Below are positions 18,844 through 29,300 of a DNA stretch of 64,000 bases, piece by piece. The stretch lies in the NCBI GenBank assembly GCA_007753915.1, contig CP036352.1:4093306-4157305 (forward strand), read 5' to 3'. Made by a program: the position numbers and the translations under genes. Below the pieces are notes generated by a model that ran no database searches, was not told the origin of the DNA, and was given only the letters and a program-made list of their open reading frames with translations. The stretch is from Phycisphaerae bacterium RAS2. Lineage in GTDB: Bacteria; Planctomycetota; Phycisphaerae; UBA1845; UTPLA1. Numbering within the stretch: position 1 is the first letter of the stretch; every line of letters starts with the position of its first letter.

Positions 18844-18884
18844 TTGACAAGCGCTAACGGTTAAATACAATCGCGGGGTTAGCG
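18844..18884 (+). promoter_or_regulatory. Strong promoter with flanking inverted repeat
   Basis: TTGACA (18844-18849), 16-base spacer, TACAAT (18866-18871). A 7-base inverted repeat, CGCTAAC (18852-18858) and GTTAGCG (18878-18884), brackets the -10 box and would suit a repressor dimer. It drives the ABC ATPase gene starting at 18913. Confidence 0.7.
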
Positions 18885-18912
18885 GTTGGGTTATCCGGTT
18901 GTCGTCTCACGC

Positions 18913-20091
18913 ATGGCCAGCGTAACCTTGACGGACGTGACGAAGGTTTACCCGGGCGGCGTGAAAGCGGTCGACCGGGTCAATCTGTCCATTGGCGATC
19001 GGGAACTGGTCGTGCTCGTCGGGCCCTCGGGCTGCGGCAAGAGCACGACGCTTCGCATGGTTGCCGGTCTGGAGGAGATCAGCGGCGGGGCGATCCGCAT
19101 CGGTGAGCGGGTCGTGAATGACGTGGCTCCGAAGGATCGCGACATCGCGATGGTATTTCAGAACTACGCCTTGTACCCGCATATGTCGGTGTACAAGAAC
19201 ATGGCCTTCAGCCTCAACCTTCGCCGGCGCGAGTTGGGGCTGTCCAAGGCCGACATCGACAGGAAGGTCCGTCAGGCCGCATCGACGCTGGGCATCGAAG
19301 CCCTGCTCGATCGCAAGCCGCGGGCCTTGTCCGGCGGGCAGCGGCAGCGTGTCGCGGTCGGCCGGGCGATTGTGCGAAGCCCGAAGGCGTTTTTGTTTGA
19401 CGAGCCGTTGTCAAACCTCGACGCCAAGCTTCGGGTCGAGATGCGAAGCGAGATCAAGCGGCTTCAGCGTCAGTTGAAGACCACGACGATCTACGTGACG
19501 CACGACCAGGAAGAAGCCATGACGCTGGGCGACCGCGTCGTGGTGATGAAGGACGGCATCATCCACCAGGCGGCCCCGCCGCTCGAGGTGTATGAGCGGC
19601 CGGCCAATCGTTTCGTCGCGGCGTTCGTGGGAATGCCGCCGATGAGCTTCCTCGAAGGCCGCCTCGCCACGGACGGCGGCAAACGGTCGTTCACGGATGG
19701 ACGCGAGACGATTCCGCTTTCGCCGCGCGTGGCGCAGTGCGTAGCGGATCGAGCAGACGGGCCGATCGTGATCGGCATTCGGCCCGACGCGTTTTCGCCC
19801 CGGCCACACGGCGGGTCGGACGCGGCCGATGGAAACAACGCCCGACTGGCGGTGACAATCTCGCTGGTCGAGCCTTTGGGAGATCGAAAGGACGTTTACA
19901 TGACCACGTCGGCCGGTCATCGGCTGGTGGGTCGCGTGGACGCCCGATCAGGTTTGCAGGAAGGACAGGAGGTTTCGATGTTCATCGACATGAACCGTGT
20001 CCACCTGTTTGAGACGGGCGAGACCGGCCGGAATCTGACGGCCGCCGCGTCCGCGAAGAATGCCTCGAAGGAAAGCGGCCGTGCCGAGTAA
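18913..20091 (+). CDS. ABC transporter ATPase, MalK/UgpC (CUT1) type
   Basis: A 392-residue ATP-hydrolysing subunit of an importer. It has Walker A GPSGCGKST (about 36-44), Q-loop in VFQNYALYPHMSV, signature LSGGQRQRVAVGRA, Walker B FLFDEPLSNLD and H-loop THDQEEAM. The C-terminal part (about 240-392) has TOBE-like segments (VIGIRPDAF, VEPLGDRKDVYM) as in sugar and glycerol-3-phosphate importers. No permease or binding protein is adjacent, so it may be a shared ATPase serving several CUT1 importers, as MsmK does. The start is set at MASVTLTDVTKVYPGG; a TTG nine codons earlier is in frame. The promoter and inverted repeat lie just upstream. Confidence 0.93.
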   Translation: MASVTLTDVTKVYPGGVKAVDRVNLSIGDRELVVLVGPSGCGKSTTLRMVAGLEEISGGAIRIGERVVNDVAPKDRDIAMVFQNYALYPHMSVYKNMAFSLNLRRRELGLSKADIDRKVRQAASTLGIEALLDRKPRALSGGQRQRVAVGRAIVRSPKAFLFDEPLSNLDAKLRVEMRSEIKRLQRQLKTTTIYVTHDQEEAMTLGDRVVVMKDGIIHQAAPPLEVYERPANRFVAAFVGMPPMSFLEGRLATDGGKRSFTDGRETIPLSPRVAQCVADRADGPIVIGIRPDAFSPRPHGGSDAADGNNARLAVTISLVEPLGDRKDVYMTTSAGHRLVGRVDARSGLQEGQEVSMFIDMNRVHLFETGETGRNLTAAASAKNASKESGRAE

Positions 20092-20104
20092 GCCGGCTGC
20101 TTTT

Positions 20105-20257
20105 GAGTCCCCGTATGGGGTGCGCACCCCGGTCCAATCCGCGAGGAGGGATCGCATGGTGTAGTCGCCGAGCGACATCGCACTCCTGCACGGGGCGACC
20201 GCGGCCCGATGGCAATCCGCGGTCAGGAAGTGGGCATCGACGTCGGCCCGCTTTTTT
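20105..20257 (+). other. Possible structured leader or small RNA before nusA
   Basis: The gap between the ABC gene and nusA (20092-20366) holds a run of hairpins. These are GGGGTGCGCACCCC near 20117, GTCGC/GCGAC at 20164-20176, and a perfect 8-base stem, GACCGCGG/CCGCGGTC, at 20197-20224 with loop CCCGATGGCAAT. They end in a terminator-like hairpin and T-run. This could be the 3' end of the ABC transcript, a small RNA or an attenuation leader for nusA. No known riboswitch motif was recognised. Confidence 0.35.
20232..20257 (+). terminator. Intrinsic terminator between the ABC gene and nusA
   Basis: GGGC and GCCC arms around the palindrome CGACGTCG are followed by CGC and six T residues. The stem has a two-base bulge but is GC-rich. 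Confidence 0.55.
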
Positions 20258-20366
20258 GTTTGGTTGACATAGAGCGACGCGCGACACGCCATCGTCGCCC
20301 ATCGCTCACACCGGCGAGCGCGGCCGCGGAAACCGCCGCGCGACAAGTGAATAGGAAAGACAAGAC

Positions 20367-21740
20367 ATGAATCCTGAAATGATCCGCATTGTCGACGGGC
20401 TGGCCCGCGACAAGAACATCGACAAAGACCTGGTTCTAGGCGACCTCGAAGCCGCCATGGAATCAGCCATTCGCAAGAAGTTCGGCCAGGACGAAGAAGT
20501 GACCGTGGCCATCGACCGGATCACCGGCGCGATCGAGGCGACGGTGAACGGCGAGCCGATCAGCATGGCCGACCTAGGCCGCATCGCGGCGCAGACGGCG
20601 AAGCAGGTGATGATCCAGCGCATCCGCGAGGCGGAGCGCGGCAGCATCTTCGAGGAGTACACCGAGCGCAAGGGGACGATCGTGACGGGAACGGTCGCCC
20701 GGGTCGAAGGCGGCGCGCTGATCGTGAACGTCGGGCGCACCGAGGGCTTTCTGCCGCGCAGCGAGCAGATCCCCGGCGAAACGCACCAGCCGGGCGAGCG
20801 CGTGCGATGCCTCATCCTCGACGTGCGCGAAGCGCCGCACCAGGTGAAAATCATCCTCTCGCGCAGCCATCCGGACTTCATCCGGCGGTTGTTCGAGCTG
20901 GAAGTGCCCGAAGTGGCCGAGAAGATCATCGAGATCAAGGCCCTGTCGCGCGAGGCGGGCTACCGCACCAAAGTGGCCGTGTCGTCGATTGATACAAAAG
21001 TCGATGCCGTCGGCGCGTGCGTCGGCGTGCGCGGCAGCCGCATCAAGAACATCGTGGACGAATTAAACAACGAGAAAATCGACATCGTCCGGTGGAACGA
21101 GTCGTCGCAGATTCTGATCAGCAACGCGTTGAAGCCGGCCGAGATTCAGGACACGGCCCTGTGCTTCGAGTTGGGCCGGGCGACGGTGGTCGTGCCCGAG
21201 GAGCAGTTGTCGCTGGCGATCGGCAAGCGCGGGCAGAACGTTCGCCTCGCGGCGCGGCTGACCGGGTGGGACATCGATATCCTGACGCCGAAGGAATACA
21301 ACAAGGGCCTGGATCGCCTCGCGTCGACGCTGAAGAAGATCGAGGGCGTGGACGAGATGATCGCCGAGCGCATCAGTCTGCTCGGCATGATCAGTGTGGC
21401 CGACGTGTCGGAAGTGGGCACCAAGCCGCTGATCGAGGAATTGAGCCTGGCCGAGGATCTCGCGGCGAAGATCGTCGAAGCCTGCGGGACCGAATCGAAA
21501 CTGGTGGAGCAGGAGGTCGCGGCGGAGAAGTCGGCGGCGGCCCAGGCGCTGGCGGAAGCCGCCGCGCGGCAGGCGGCAGCGCCGGCCGAAGCTGAAACTG
21601 CTCCCGAGGCAGCGAGCGACGGCGCGGCGTCGGCCGATTCGACCGAGTCGTCCGCGTCATCGGAAGCAATCGGCGAATCAACGGTGGAAGGAAGCGAAAG
21701 CGCAACGACGAACGGGGAATCGCCGGCGACGGTGTCCTGA
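20367..21740 (+). CDS. nusA: Transcription elongation/termination factor NusA
   Basis: A 457-residue RNA polymerase-binding factor affecting pausing, termination and antitermination. The N-terminal polymerase-binding domain (1-105) keeps the conserved QTAKQVMIQRIREAERG but lacks about 30 residues present in the middle of the E. coli domain. S1 follows (about 106-175, TGTVARVEGGALIVNVG), then KH1 (VGACVGVRGSRIKNIVDEL) and KH2 (LSLAIGKRGQNVRLAARLTGWDI), a helix-hairpin-helix-like stretch, and an Ala/Glu/Ser tail from about 385. rimP, the usual gene upstream, is absent here. It heads the cluster nusA-infB-ylxP-rbfA. Confidence 0.97.
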   Translation: MNPEMIRIVDGLARDKNIDKDLVLGDLEAAMESAIRKKFGQDEEVTVAIDRITGAIEATVNGEPISMADLGRIAAQTAKQVMIQRIREAERGSIFEEYTERKGTIVTGTVARVEGGALIVNVGRTEGFLPRSEQIPGETHQPGERVRCLILDVREAPHQVKIILSRSHPDFIRRLFELEVPEVAEKIIEIKALSREAGYRTKVAVSSIDTKVDAVGACVGVRGSRIKNIVDELNNEKIDIVRWNESSQILISNALKPAEIQDTALCFELGRATVVVPEEQLSLAIGKRGQNVRLAARLTGWDIDILTPKEYNKGLDRLASTLKKIEGVDEMIAERISLLGMISVADVSEVGTKPLIEELSLAEDLAAKIVEACGTESKLVEQEVAAEKSAAAQALAEAAARQAAAPAEAETAPEAASDGAASADSTESSASSEAIGESTVEGSESATTNGESPATVS

Positions 21741-21788
21741 TAAGCGTGGAAAGCGGTTAGAGGGTTTGAGGGCGTTTGGAGAAACGGT

Positions 21789-24551
21789 TTGGCTGACAAA
21801 AAGCTGCGAATTCATAACCTTTCGAAGGAACTGTCGGTGAGCAATCAAGCCATCATCGACAAGTGCCGCGCGGAAGGGATCGACGTCAAGAACCACATGC
21901 ACGTGCTCTCGGCCGGCTTGGCCGCGACCATTCGCGAGTGGTTCAGCGAGGGCGCGCAACACACGGCACTGGAGGAAGCCAAGCCCGTCGACCTCGAGAA
22001 AGTGCGCGTGCGCCCGAAGCGCGCGACGAAGTCCAAGAAGGCCGATGGCGGCGAAGCCGAAGGCGACTCGGCTGTCGCCGTTGAAGAAGCCGCGCCGCCT
22101 GCCAAGCCGTCGCGCGCCAAGCCGACCGCGAAACCGGCCGACGTCGCGCCACTGCCCGAGCCGATGCCGGATGTTGCAGCGCTTGAACAACCTGCCCCGA
22201 TTGCTCCGATTGACGCGCCCCAAACGGCGGCGACAGAGATCGAGCCAGAATTGCCTGCGGAGCAGCCGGCAGTCGCGGCCGAAGCCCCGGCCACGACCGA
22301 CGCATCACCCGCCAAGCCGCAGCCGCAGAAGGCTGTCGCCGGACCGCAGAATGTTCCCATGCCGGCGAAGCTCTCCGGTCCGCGCATTGTTCGCATCGAC
22401 AAGCCCGACGTGATTGCGCCGCCTCGACCGGCTCTGCGCTCGCCGCGCATGGGTCCGCGCCCGGGCGGTCCGCCGATGATGCGCGGCCCCGCCGCGCCGC
22501 CGGGTGATGAAGCCCGGCCCGGCGCCCCGCGCCACGGCCGCCCGAAGGGCGAAGGCGAACCGGGTGTCGACGAAGCCGCCGAGAAGAAGGTGCCCAAGCG
22601 AGGCGGCATCAAGGACCACAGCGACGAAGTCAACGAGAAGCTCCGCGAATGGCGCGATCGCGACCTGATCGAGCGGCGCGATCGCCTTGCGCACGCTTCG
22701 GGTCGCGGCATCGGCGGCCTCCGCGCCGACGAAAAAGCGCCCACCCGGCGCGGCGGCGGCAGTCAGCGCTCCACGCCGATGGCGCGCAAGACCGCGGCCA
22801 CCGTCACCGAACCGATTTACATCAAGGACCTGTCGCGCGAGGCCGGCATCCAGGTCAGCGATCTCGTCAAGAAGCTCATGAACGACTTCGGCGAGCTGGC
22901 GACGATCAACAGCGTCATCGACACCGACCGGGCGCAGCTCATCGCATCCGAATTCGGAATCGAGCTGACGGTCGTCAAGGCCAAGACCGGTCTGGAACGT
23001 CTGGCCGAGGAATACGCCGAGTTGAATCGCGCCAAGCTGGCCACGCGACCCCCCGTCGTCACGGTGCTGGGCCACGTCGACCACGGCAAGACCAGCCTGC
23101 TCGACCGCATCCGCAGCGCCAACGTCGCCGCGGGCGAGGCCGGCGGCATCACGCAGCACATCGGTGCCTACCGCGTCAAGGTCGGCGACCGCTGGGTCAC
23201 CTTCCTCGACACGCCGGGACACACCGCCTTCACCGCCATGCGCGCACGCGGCACGAACATGACCGACGTCGTCGTGCTGGTGGTCGCTGCCGATGACGGC
23301 GTCATGCCGACGACGGTGGAGGCGATCAACCACGCCAAGGCCGCCGGCACGCCGATCGTGGTCGCGCTGAACAAGATCGACCTGCCGCACGACATCAACA
23401 AGATCTACGGCCAGCTCGCCGCCGAAGGCCTCTCGCCCAGCGAGTGGGGCGGCGAAACCGACGTGATCAAGACCTCGGCCATTTCCGGCGAGGGCATTGA
23501 CGATCTGCTTAGCCACCTCGCCACGCTTAGCGAAGTGCTCGACCTGAAGGCCGACGCGTCGCTTCCGGCCTCGGGCACGGTGATCGAGGCGCAGCGCACC
23601 GAAGGCGCCGGCAACGTCGCGCGCGTTCTTGTTCAGGAAGGCACGCTCAAGGCGGGGGATGTCGTCGTATGCGGTGCGGGCCATGGCCGCGTGCGCGCCT
23701 TGAAGGACGACCGCGGCAAGGCGATCAAGCAGGCGGGGCCGTCTACACCGGTCGAAGTGATGGGTCTTTCCGATGTGCCGCACGCCGGCGATCGGCTGCT
23801 GGTAGTCGATAGCGCCCAGCGCGCGAAGGAAATCGCCGAAGAAACCGCCCGCCTGCGGCGCGAGGCTGCTTTGATTCGCTCGGCCAAGCCGACGAATCTC
23901 GAAGCCATGCTCGCCAAGGCGAGCGAGGGGCAGATTCCCGAGCTGCGCGTCATCATTCGCGCCGACGTGCAGGGCAGCGTCGACGTGCTCCGCAAGACGC
24001 TTTCGGAGTTCCCGGCCGATCAGGTCAAGCTGTTTATCCTCCACGCCGGCGTCGGCACCGTGACCGAGAGCGACGTGGTCCTGGCCGAGGCGAGCAGCGC
24101 CATCATCATCGGGTTCCACGTCGTGCCCGATGCCGCGGTGACGCGCCTGGCCGAGTCGAGCGGCGTGGACATCCGCACCTATCGCATCATCTACAACGTC
24201 ATTGACGACATCCGCAAGGCGCTCGAAGGCCTGCTGACCCCGGATGAGAAGATCGAGTCGCGCGGCCGGGCCGAGGTCCGCGAGGTGTTCAACATCTCGC
24301 GCGTCGGTCGCATCGCCGGCTGCTTCGTGCGCGACGGCGTGATTCAGCGGTCGCACAAGGTGCGCGTGCTGCGCGACGGCGTGATCGTGAAGGACATGGG
24401 CAGCCTCGATTCGCTCAAGCGATTCAAGGACGACGTGAAGGAAGTGAAGGCCGGCTTCGAGTGCGGTATTCGCGTCGAGAACTTCGACGACGTGAAACCG
24501 GGTGACGTGATCGAGGCCCTGGAAGTCACCAAGGTGGCGCGAACCTTGTAA
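21789..24551 (+). CDS. infB: Translation initiation factor IF-2 with TTG start
   Basis: A 920-residue GTPase that brings fMet-tRNA to the 30S subunit and promotes subunit joining. The start is TTG at 21789: GGAG lies 7 bases upstream and no ATG or GTG is available in frame. The N-terminal IF2_N domain is followed by a long Ala/Pro/Arg linker (about 75-320) and a second IF2_N-like segment ([20 protein letters not shown], about 338-358). The G domain comes next, with G1 GHVDHGKT near residue 430, G3 DTPG, G4 NKID and G5 SAISG. Domains II, III and IV follow, ending [14 protein letters not shown]. The ylxR and ylxQ genes often found between nusA and infB are missing. Confidence 0.97.
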   Translation: MADKKLRIHNLSKELSVSNQAIIDKCRAEGIDVKNHMHVLSAGLAATIREWFSEGAQHTALEEAKPVDLEKVRVRPKRATKSKKADGGEAEGDSAVAVEEAAPPAKPSRAKPTAKPADVAPLPEPMPDVAALEQPAPIAPIDAPQTAATEIEPELPAEQPAVAAEAPATTDASPAKPQPQKAVAGPQNVPMPAKLSGPRIVRIDKPDVIAPPRPALRSPRMGPRPGGPPMMRGPAAPPGDEARPGAPRHGRPKGEGEPGVDEAAEKKVPKRGGIKDHSDEVNEKLREWRDRDLIERRDRLAHASGRGIGGLRADEKAPTRRGGGSQRSTPMARKTAATVTEPIYIKDLSREAGIQVSDLVKKLMNDFGELATINSVIDTDRAQLIASEFGIELTVVKAKTGLERLAEEYAELNRAKLATRPPVVTVLGHVDHGKTSLLDRIRSANVAAGEAGGITQHIGAYRVKVGDRWVTFLDTPGHTAFTAMRARGTNMTDVVVLVVAADDGVMPTTVEAINHAKAAGTPIVVALNKIDLPHDINKIYGQLAAEGLSPSEWGGETDVIKTSAISGEGIDDLLSHLATLSEVLDLKADASLPASGTVIEAQRTEGAGNVARVLVQEGTLKAGDVVVCGAGHGRVRALKDDRGKAIKQAGPSTPVEVMGLSDVPHAGDRLLVVDSAQRAKEIAEETARLRREAALIRSAKPTNLEAMLAKASEGQIPELRVIIRADVQGSVDVLRKTLSEFPADQVKLFILHAGVGTVTESDVVLAEASSAIIIGFHVVPDAAVTRLAESSGVDIRTYRIIYNVIDDIRKALEGLLTPDEKIESRGRAEVREVFNISRVGRIAGCFVRDGVIQRSHKVRVLRDGVIVKDMGSLDSLKRFKDDVKEVKAGFECGIRVENFDDVKPGDVIEALEVTKVARTL

Positions 24552-24608
24552 CGCTGATTGGATCGGCACGGCGCGCGGGCGATTCGCGCGCGACGCGAAC
24601 AGGCAAAC

Positions 24609-24890
24609 ATGGTGGTGGGCGTGCTGCAACTGTCTCTCGCGATTCCGGGAGCGATGTCGCTCAAGGACAAGCGCCGGGCCATCAAGAGCCTGAAGGATCG
24701 TCTGGCGGCGCGGCACAACGTTAGCGTGGCTGAGGTGGATCAACTGGACGCCCTGCGTCAGTCGGTGATCGCGGTGGCAATGGTGTCCAACGATCGGCGG
24801 TTCACCGAGTCGTGCCTGGCGAAGATCGTGGACGAAGTACAGATGCACCGGGACGTGGTGCTTCAGGACTATGGCATCGAATTGAGTTGA
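24609..24890 (+). CDS. ylxP: YlxP/DUF503 family protein
   Basis: A 93-residue ferredoxin-fold-like protein of the DUF503 family, recognisable by MVVGVLQLSLAIPGAMSLKD, then KRRAIKSLKDRL and the late VSNDRRFTESCLAKIVD. The family is almost always between infB and rbfA, as here, and is thought to touch ribosome maturation or RNA, though its function is not settled. The ATG at 24609 is used because the family starts there; the upstream extension is unsupported. AGG lies about 5 bases upstream. Confidence 0.88.
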   Translation: MVVGVLQLSLAIPGAMSLKDKRRAIKSLKDRLAARHNVSVAEVDQLDALRQSVIAVAMVSNDRRFTESCLAKIVDEVQMHRDVVLQDYGIELS

Positions 24891-24936
24891 AGGCGGACGC
24901 GCCCGCGGCACTGGTCTCCGCGGCGGTCTTGGATCT

Positions 24937-25383
24937 ATGTCGCATCGAATCGGTCGGGTTGCACACGTGATACGGGACGTGGTCAGCGATTGCATCGCCA
25001 ATCGCCTGTCCGACCCGCGCATTCAGCGCTTCACCAGCGTGACGCGGGTTGAAGTTTCGCCCGACCTGCGCATCGCCGCGGTGCACGTCAGCGTCATGGG
25101 CACCGCCGCCGAAGCGCGCACGACCATGCAGGGCCTGGACAGCGCCCGCGGCATGATTCAGACGCGCCTGGCCAAACAGCTCGACATGCGCCAGTGCCCG
25201 CTGATCCGTTTCATCCTCGACGAAGGCCTGAAGAAAGCCGCCGACCTCATTCGCCAGATCGATGAGACGATGGCACAGGACGCCGCGGCCCACGGAGCGA
25301 AGGAAGCCGATCCCGACGACCTCGACTTCCCTGACGATTTTGATCCTTTGGATGACAACGGCCGCGACGCCCGCGGCAGATAA
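24937..25383 (+). CDS. rbfA: Ribosome-binding factor A
   Basis: A 148-residue factor that binds the 30S subunit near helix 1 of 16S rRNA during late maturation. The KH-like fold is visible: RVAHVIRDVVSDCIANRLSD, VTRVEVSPDLRIAAVHVSV and LRFILDEG-like LIRFILDEGLKKAADLIRQI. After residue 115 there is an acidic tail rich in Asp and Pro. It closes the core nusA-infB-ylxP-rbfA series, with truB replaced by an unrelated downstream gene. Confidence 0.95.
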   Translation: MSHRIGRVAHVIRDVVSDCIANRLSDPRIQRFTSVTRVEVSPDLRIAAVHVSVMGTAAEARTTMQGLDSARGMIQTRLAKQLDMRQCPLIRFILDEGLKKAADLIRQIDETMAQDAAAHGAKEADPDDLDFPDDFDPLDDNGRDARGR

Positions 25384-25403
25384 GCCCTCGGAGACGACCC
25401 TCG

Positions 25404-26207
25404 ATGAAGCAACATGCGGAACACGCGGCAAAGGTGCGGCGGCTGGTCAGCCGAATGAAGAAGGAAGAAGCCGCGCCCGAACCGGCCGAGATGAAAGACA
25501 TGATGGATCTGCTGCTGCACTGCATCTTGAGCACGCGGGCGGCCGAATCGCGCGCCCACAGCTCCGTCAGCCGGCTGCGCTCGGGCACGGTTGACCTCAA
25601 CGACCTGCGCGTCAGCAGCCCGACCGAGGTCGTCGAACTGATCGGCGCCGATTACCCGATGTGCCGCCCGGCCGCGGAGGAAATCTGCGCGACGATGACA
25701 TCGGTCTTCAACCGCCGGCATAGCCTCGACCTTGAGTTCCTGGAGAAGAGCTCGCGCAAGGCCGCGGAGACGTTTTTGAATTCTCTCGCCGGCCTCGGCG
25801 CGCACGCCAAGGCGCTCTTCATCCTCCGTTCGGGCAAGGGGAAGGCCCTGCCGATCGATTGGCACATGTACGCGTACCTGCAAAAGAGCGGGGCCGTGCC
25901 GATGGAGATGGACATCGACGAGGCGCACAAGTTCATGGCGGCGCACGTCAAGGAAGCCGAGATGGAAAGCTTCTACCTGAAGCTCAAGAAGTTCGCCGGG
26001 GCGCACGCGCCCAAGAAATGGCCCGAGGCCAAAGCGCCCGAACCGGAGACGAAGCCGGCCCCAGCCGCGGCGCCGCCTGCGCGAAAGTCGGTCAAGGAAA
26101 TGGCGAAGGAAATCGTCCGCAAGCGAAAAGCATCCGACGCGAAGCCCAGCCGAACCGCCGGCAAGTCGACAGCTCGATCCGGCAAGTCCGCCGCGCGGAA
26201 GAAGTAG
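25404..26207 (+). CDS. Endonuclease III-like (HhH-GPD fold) protein lacking catalytic Lys
   Basis: A 267-residue protein. Residues about 30-165 follow the layout of endonuclease III: LLLHCILSTRAAESRAHSSV for the first helix with the Q/T-rich loop, SLAGLGAHAKALFILRSGKG for the helix-hairpin-helix, and LPIDWHMYAYLQKSGAV for the VDTHVxRVxxRLG element. The general-base Asp is kept (D152), but the position of the catalytic Lys is His134. The C-terminal iron-sulfur Cys cluster is absent, replaced by a Lys/Ala/Pro tail resembling histone H1 (residues 205-267). It would bind DNA or RNA rather than excise bases; this is inference. It starts 20 bases after rbfA, suggesting co-expression with translation genes. 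Confidence 0.6.
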   Translation: MKQHAEHAAKVRRLVSRMKKEEAAPEPAEMKDMMDLLLHCILSTRAAESRAHSSVSRLRSGTVDLNDLRVSSPTEVVELIGADYPMCRPAAEEICATMTSVFNRRHSLDLEFLEKSSRKAAETFLNSLAGLGAHAKALFILRSGKGKALPIDWHMYAYLQKSGAVPMEMDIDEAHKFMAAHVKEAEMESFYLKLKKFAGAHAPKKWPEAKAPEPETKPAPAAAPPARKSVKEMAKEIVRKRKASDAKPSRTAGKSTARSGKSAARKK

Positions 26208-26303
26208 CGAGCTACTTCGGCTCGTCCGCCCTGCAACGGCTGCGCTGTCCCGGGATATACTCTCCTGCGACGGGCGATGTCCCCCCGGCAAGGCGGCGAA
26301 AGC

Positions 26304-29300
26304 ATGACCACTCACCTTTGCAGGCCCCCGAACGGCGGCGCGACGCGGGCGCTACTCATCGGGCTGATTTGTTGCGCTAGCTGCGCAACGCCGAATGCAC
26401 CTTCTCTCGACGATTCATCGACGACCGCGACCGACGCTGCCCCAAGCGACGCATCGCCTCAAAAGGCGGACCGCGCCCGCATGGCCCTCGACGAGATTCG
26501 ACCGATCCCCGACTTCCCCGCGCTCATGGCCCCGGCCGATGCATCGCCTTCGACTTCGGACCTTGCCGCGGCCCAGCGCGAGCTGTCTCGCGCAAAGCAA
26601 TTGTTTGGCGAGCAACTCTGGCCCGACGCGCTCGAAGCCGCATCGCGTGTCATCGCCCTCGACCCGACGAACATCGACGCGCGCGTGCTGCTGGCCCGCG
26701 CTGCCATTCAACTGGGTGACACGACCAAAGCGCGGACAGCCCTGGAGGAAGCGCAGCGCCGAAGCCCGCGAAGCGCCGCCGTGCATTACTGGCTCGGTGA
26801 ACTGGCCTGGCAGGAGCAGAACGCATCGGTCGCCATCGCGCACTTTCGACTCGCGTTCCGCTCGGCAACGGATCCGGCGGTTGAACCGTGTCTCATCCTC
26901 GCGCACTTGTCATTGGCGCAGGCACTTCAGCGCGAGGGCTATCTCTCGGCCGCAGCACGGCAGTGGCAGGCCTATCTCGACGCGGTGAAGGCTCCCCCAC
27001 CCGCGGCGCGCACCTTGCCCGAATTGCAGCAGGTTATTTCCCTCTATCGCGGCAAGGCGGCTGCGCAACTGGGCGACCTGTATTCGCAACTGGAGCAACC
27101 CGCGCAGGCTGCCGACGCCTACCGGCGCGCAATGGAGGAGCAACCGAAAGAATCGAGCTATCGTGCGGCGTACGCACTGGCACTTGCGCGAGCCGGCCGC
27201 GCGGAGGATGCACTCGCCGCCGTGCGCGAAACGGCTGCTCAATCGGGTGACGCCGCCGCGACGATTAAGCTTCTCGAACAGGTCTGTGACGCGCTCAAGC
27301 AGCCGAATCGATTCGCGACGGAGCTGACTGCGCTGGCCCAGCAAAGCAGCGACCCGGCACTGCGCCTGCGGGCCGTGGAGGCGCTCAAGAGCGCGAATCA
27401 ATCCGAGGCCGCGGCGCGATTGCTGGAAACTTACGTCGCAACCCATTGCGACGATGTGGCGAAGCAGCTTGAGCTGGCGAGCCTCTGGGGTCGGTCAAAA
27501 AAGCCTGATCTGGCCCTGGAGGTACTAGCGCGAATTCTGACGGCGCGGGCAGCGGCCTACCGCGACGCGACGGCACTGCTCCTCGAATGGGGCGGCGGCG
27601 ACGCATCGCCTGCGTGGATCGATGCATCGCACCGGCGCATCACGCTACCGCATGAAGGCGCACGCAACGCGGGACTGGAAAAGTTCATGCTCGGAGTGCT
27701 GCTCGCAGGCGCCGGGAAGCCCGACCTTGCCGGCGAACAATTTCAATCCGCCGCAACGGCTGACCCGCCGTTCGCGCCTGCGTGGGTCATGCTCGCGCGG
27801 CAGGCGGCCGATCGCGAAGACTGGTCCGGCGTACTCGATGTCGCGGGGAAGGCCATCGCCGCCGGATGCGAGGACTCGCAGGCACTTCTGCTCAAGGGTC
27901 GCGCGCACGAAGCGCTTGATGAAATGGAATCCGCCGAAACCGCGCTCATGGAGGCGTTCGCGAAGGACACGAAGAACTCCGAGCCGCTGCGCGTGCTGGC
28001 CGATGCCGCCGAACATCGCGGCGATGCCCGCCGCTGCGAGCAGTTGAGCCGGCGCATCGTGGAAGACGTGGATCCGCGCGACGCCGCCGCGCGCGAAAAG
28101 CTCGTCCGCCTCTACGTCAACGCCGGGCGCATCGACGACGCCCAGCAACATTTCTCCGACTTCGAGCGGCTCGGGCAGACCGGTGCGGCCGTCGATCGTT
28201 GCAAGGCGCTGTTGGATTTCGTCACCAGTCGTTCGCCGTCGGGGCAGCGCCGGCTCGGCAGCTACCGCCGCGCGCTGCGAAAGCTGCTGGAAAAGCATCC
28301 CGACGACGCCGACACGCGCGTCGATCTTGCGCTGAGCCATCTGGCGGAGGGCAACTACGATTCCGCCGAGAAAGAGCTGCGCGCGGCGATGGAGAAGTCC
28401 CCCGCCGATCGCCGCGCGCTGCAGATGCTCGCCACGGCACAGTCGCGCCAGCTTGATTTCGAAGCCGCCGAGCGAACCGTCCGCCAACTGCTCAAGCGCC
28501 GCCCGCGCGACCTGGGCTATCTCCAGCAACTGGCCGAATTGCTCGTCGATCAGGACCGATTCGATGACGCGATCGAGATTCTCGACAAACTGCTTGAACG
28601 CAGCGATCTCAAGGCCTCGCGCCCGCTCTACACCGCGCGGCTGCTCGACGTGCTTCTCGCCGGCAAGCGCTTCGACCGCGCGATCGAGGTCGCCCGCCGC
28701 TGGCTCGACGAGGAATCAGGCGACACCGCGCGAAGGCAGGCCTACCTCGTCACGCTCAACCGCGCCAAGCGATACGATGACGCCATCGCCGCCGTCGAAG
28801 GCTGGCTCAAGACCGAGCCGACCAGCGACACGCTTCGCGCCGTCTATCTCGATCAATTGCGCCAGGCGCGGCGCATCGACGAGGGCCTCGCGCGCGTGCT
28901 CGACTGGCTCGCCGAAGAACCCGATGACCCCGGACTGAACCAGGCGCTCGTGCGGCTCCTCTGGGCCGCGCGCGACTGGGACAGCGCGATCGAAGTCGCA
29001 ACGACCGCCGCCGAGCATCCGCCGCACCGCGCGCGCTTCGAGGCCATGCTCGGCACGACCTATCAACTCGCGCGCCGTTACGACGACGCCATCGCCTTCT
29101 ACCGCCGCCGCATCGACCGCGACGAGGGCGAAGCAGCTTATCGCGAACTCATTCTCATCCTCATGATCGCCGAGCGCTACGGCGAAGCCGAGAAGACGAT
29201 TAACTTCCGCCTCTCGGCCTTGCAACAACTCCGCGACACCGGCGAGGGAAACGTCGACGGTCCCATGTACTGGCTGCGAAGTCGCCTCGCGCAGGTCTAT

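Noticed and set aside
20092-20366. Searched by eye for a tRNA-fMet or rimP gene before nusA
   Set aside because: No cloverleaf and no RimP-like ORF; only hairpins are seen.
22305-25022. 905-residue open frame on the minus strand
   Set aside because: Antisense to infB, ylxP and rbfA; no domain or ribosome site.
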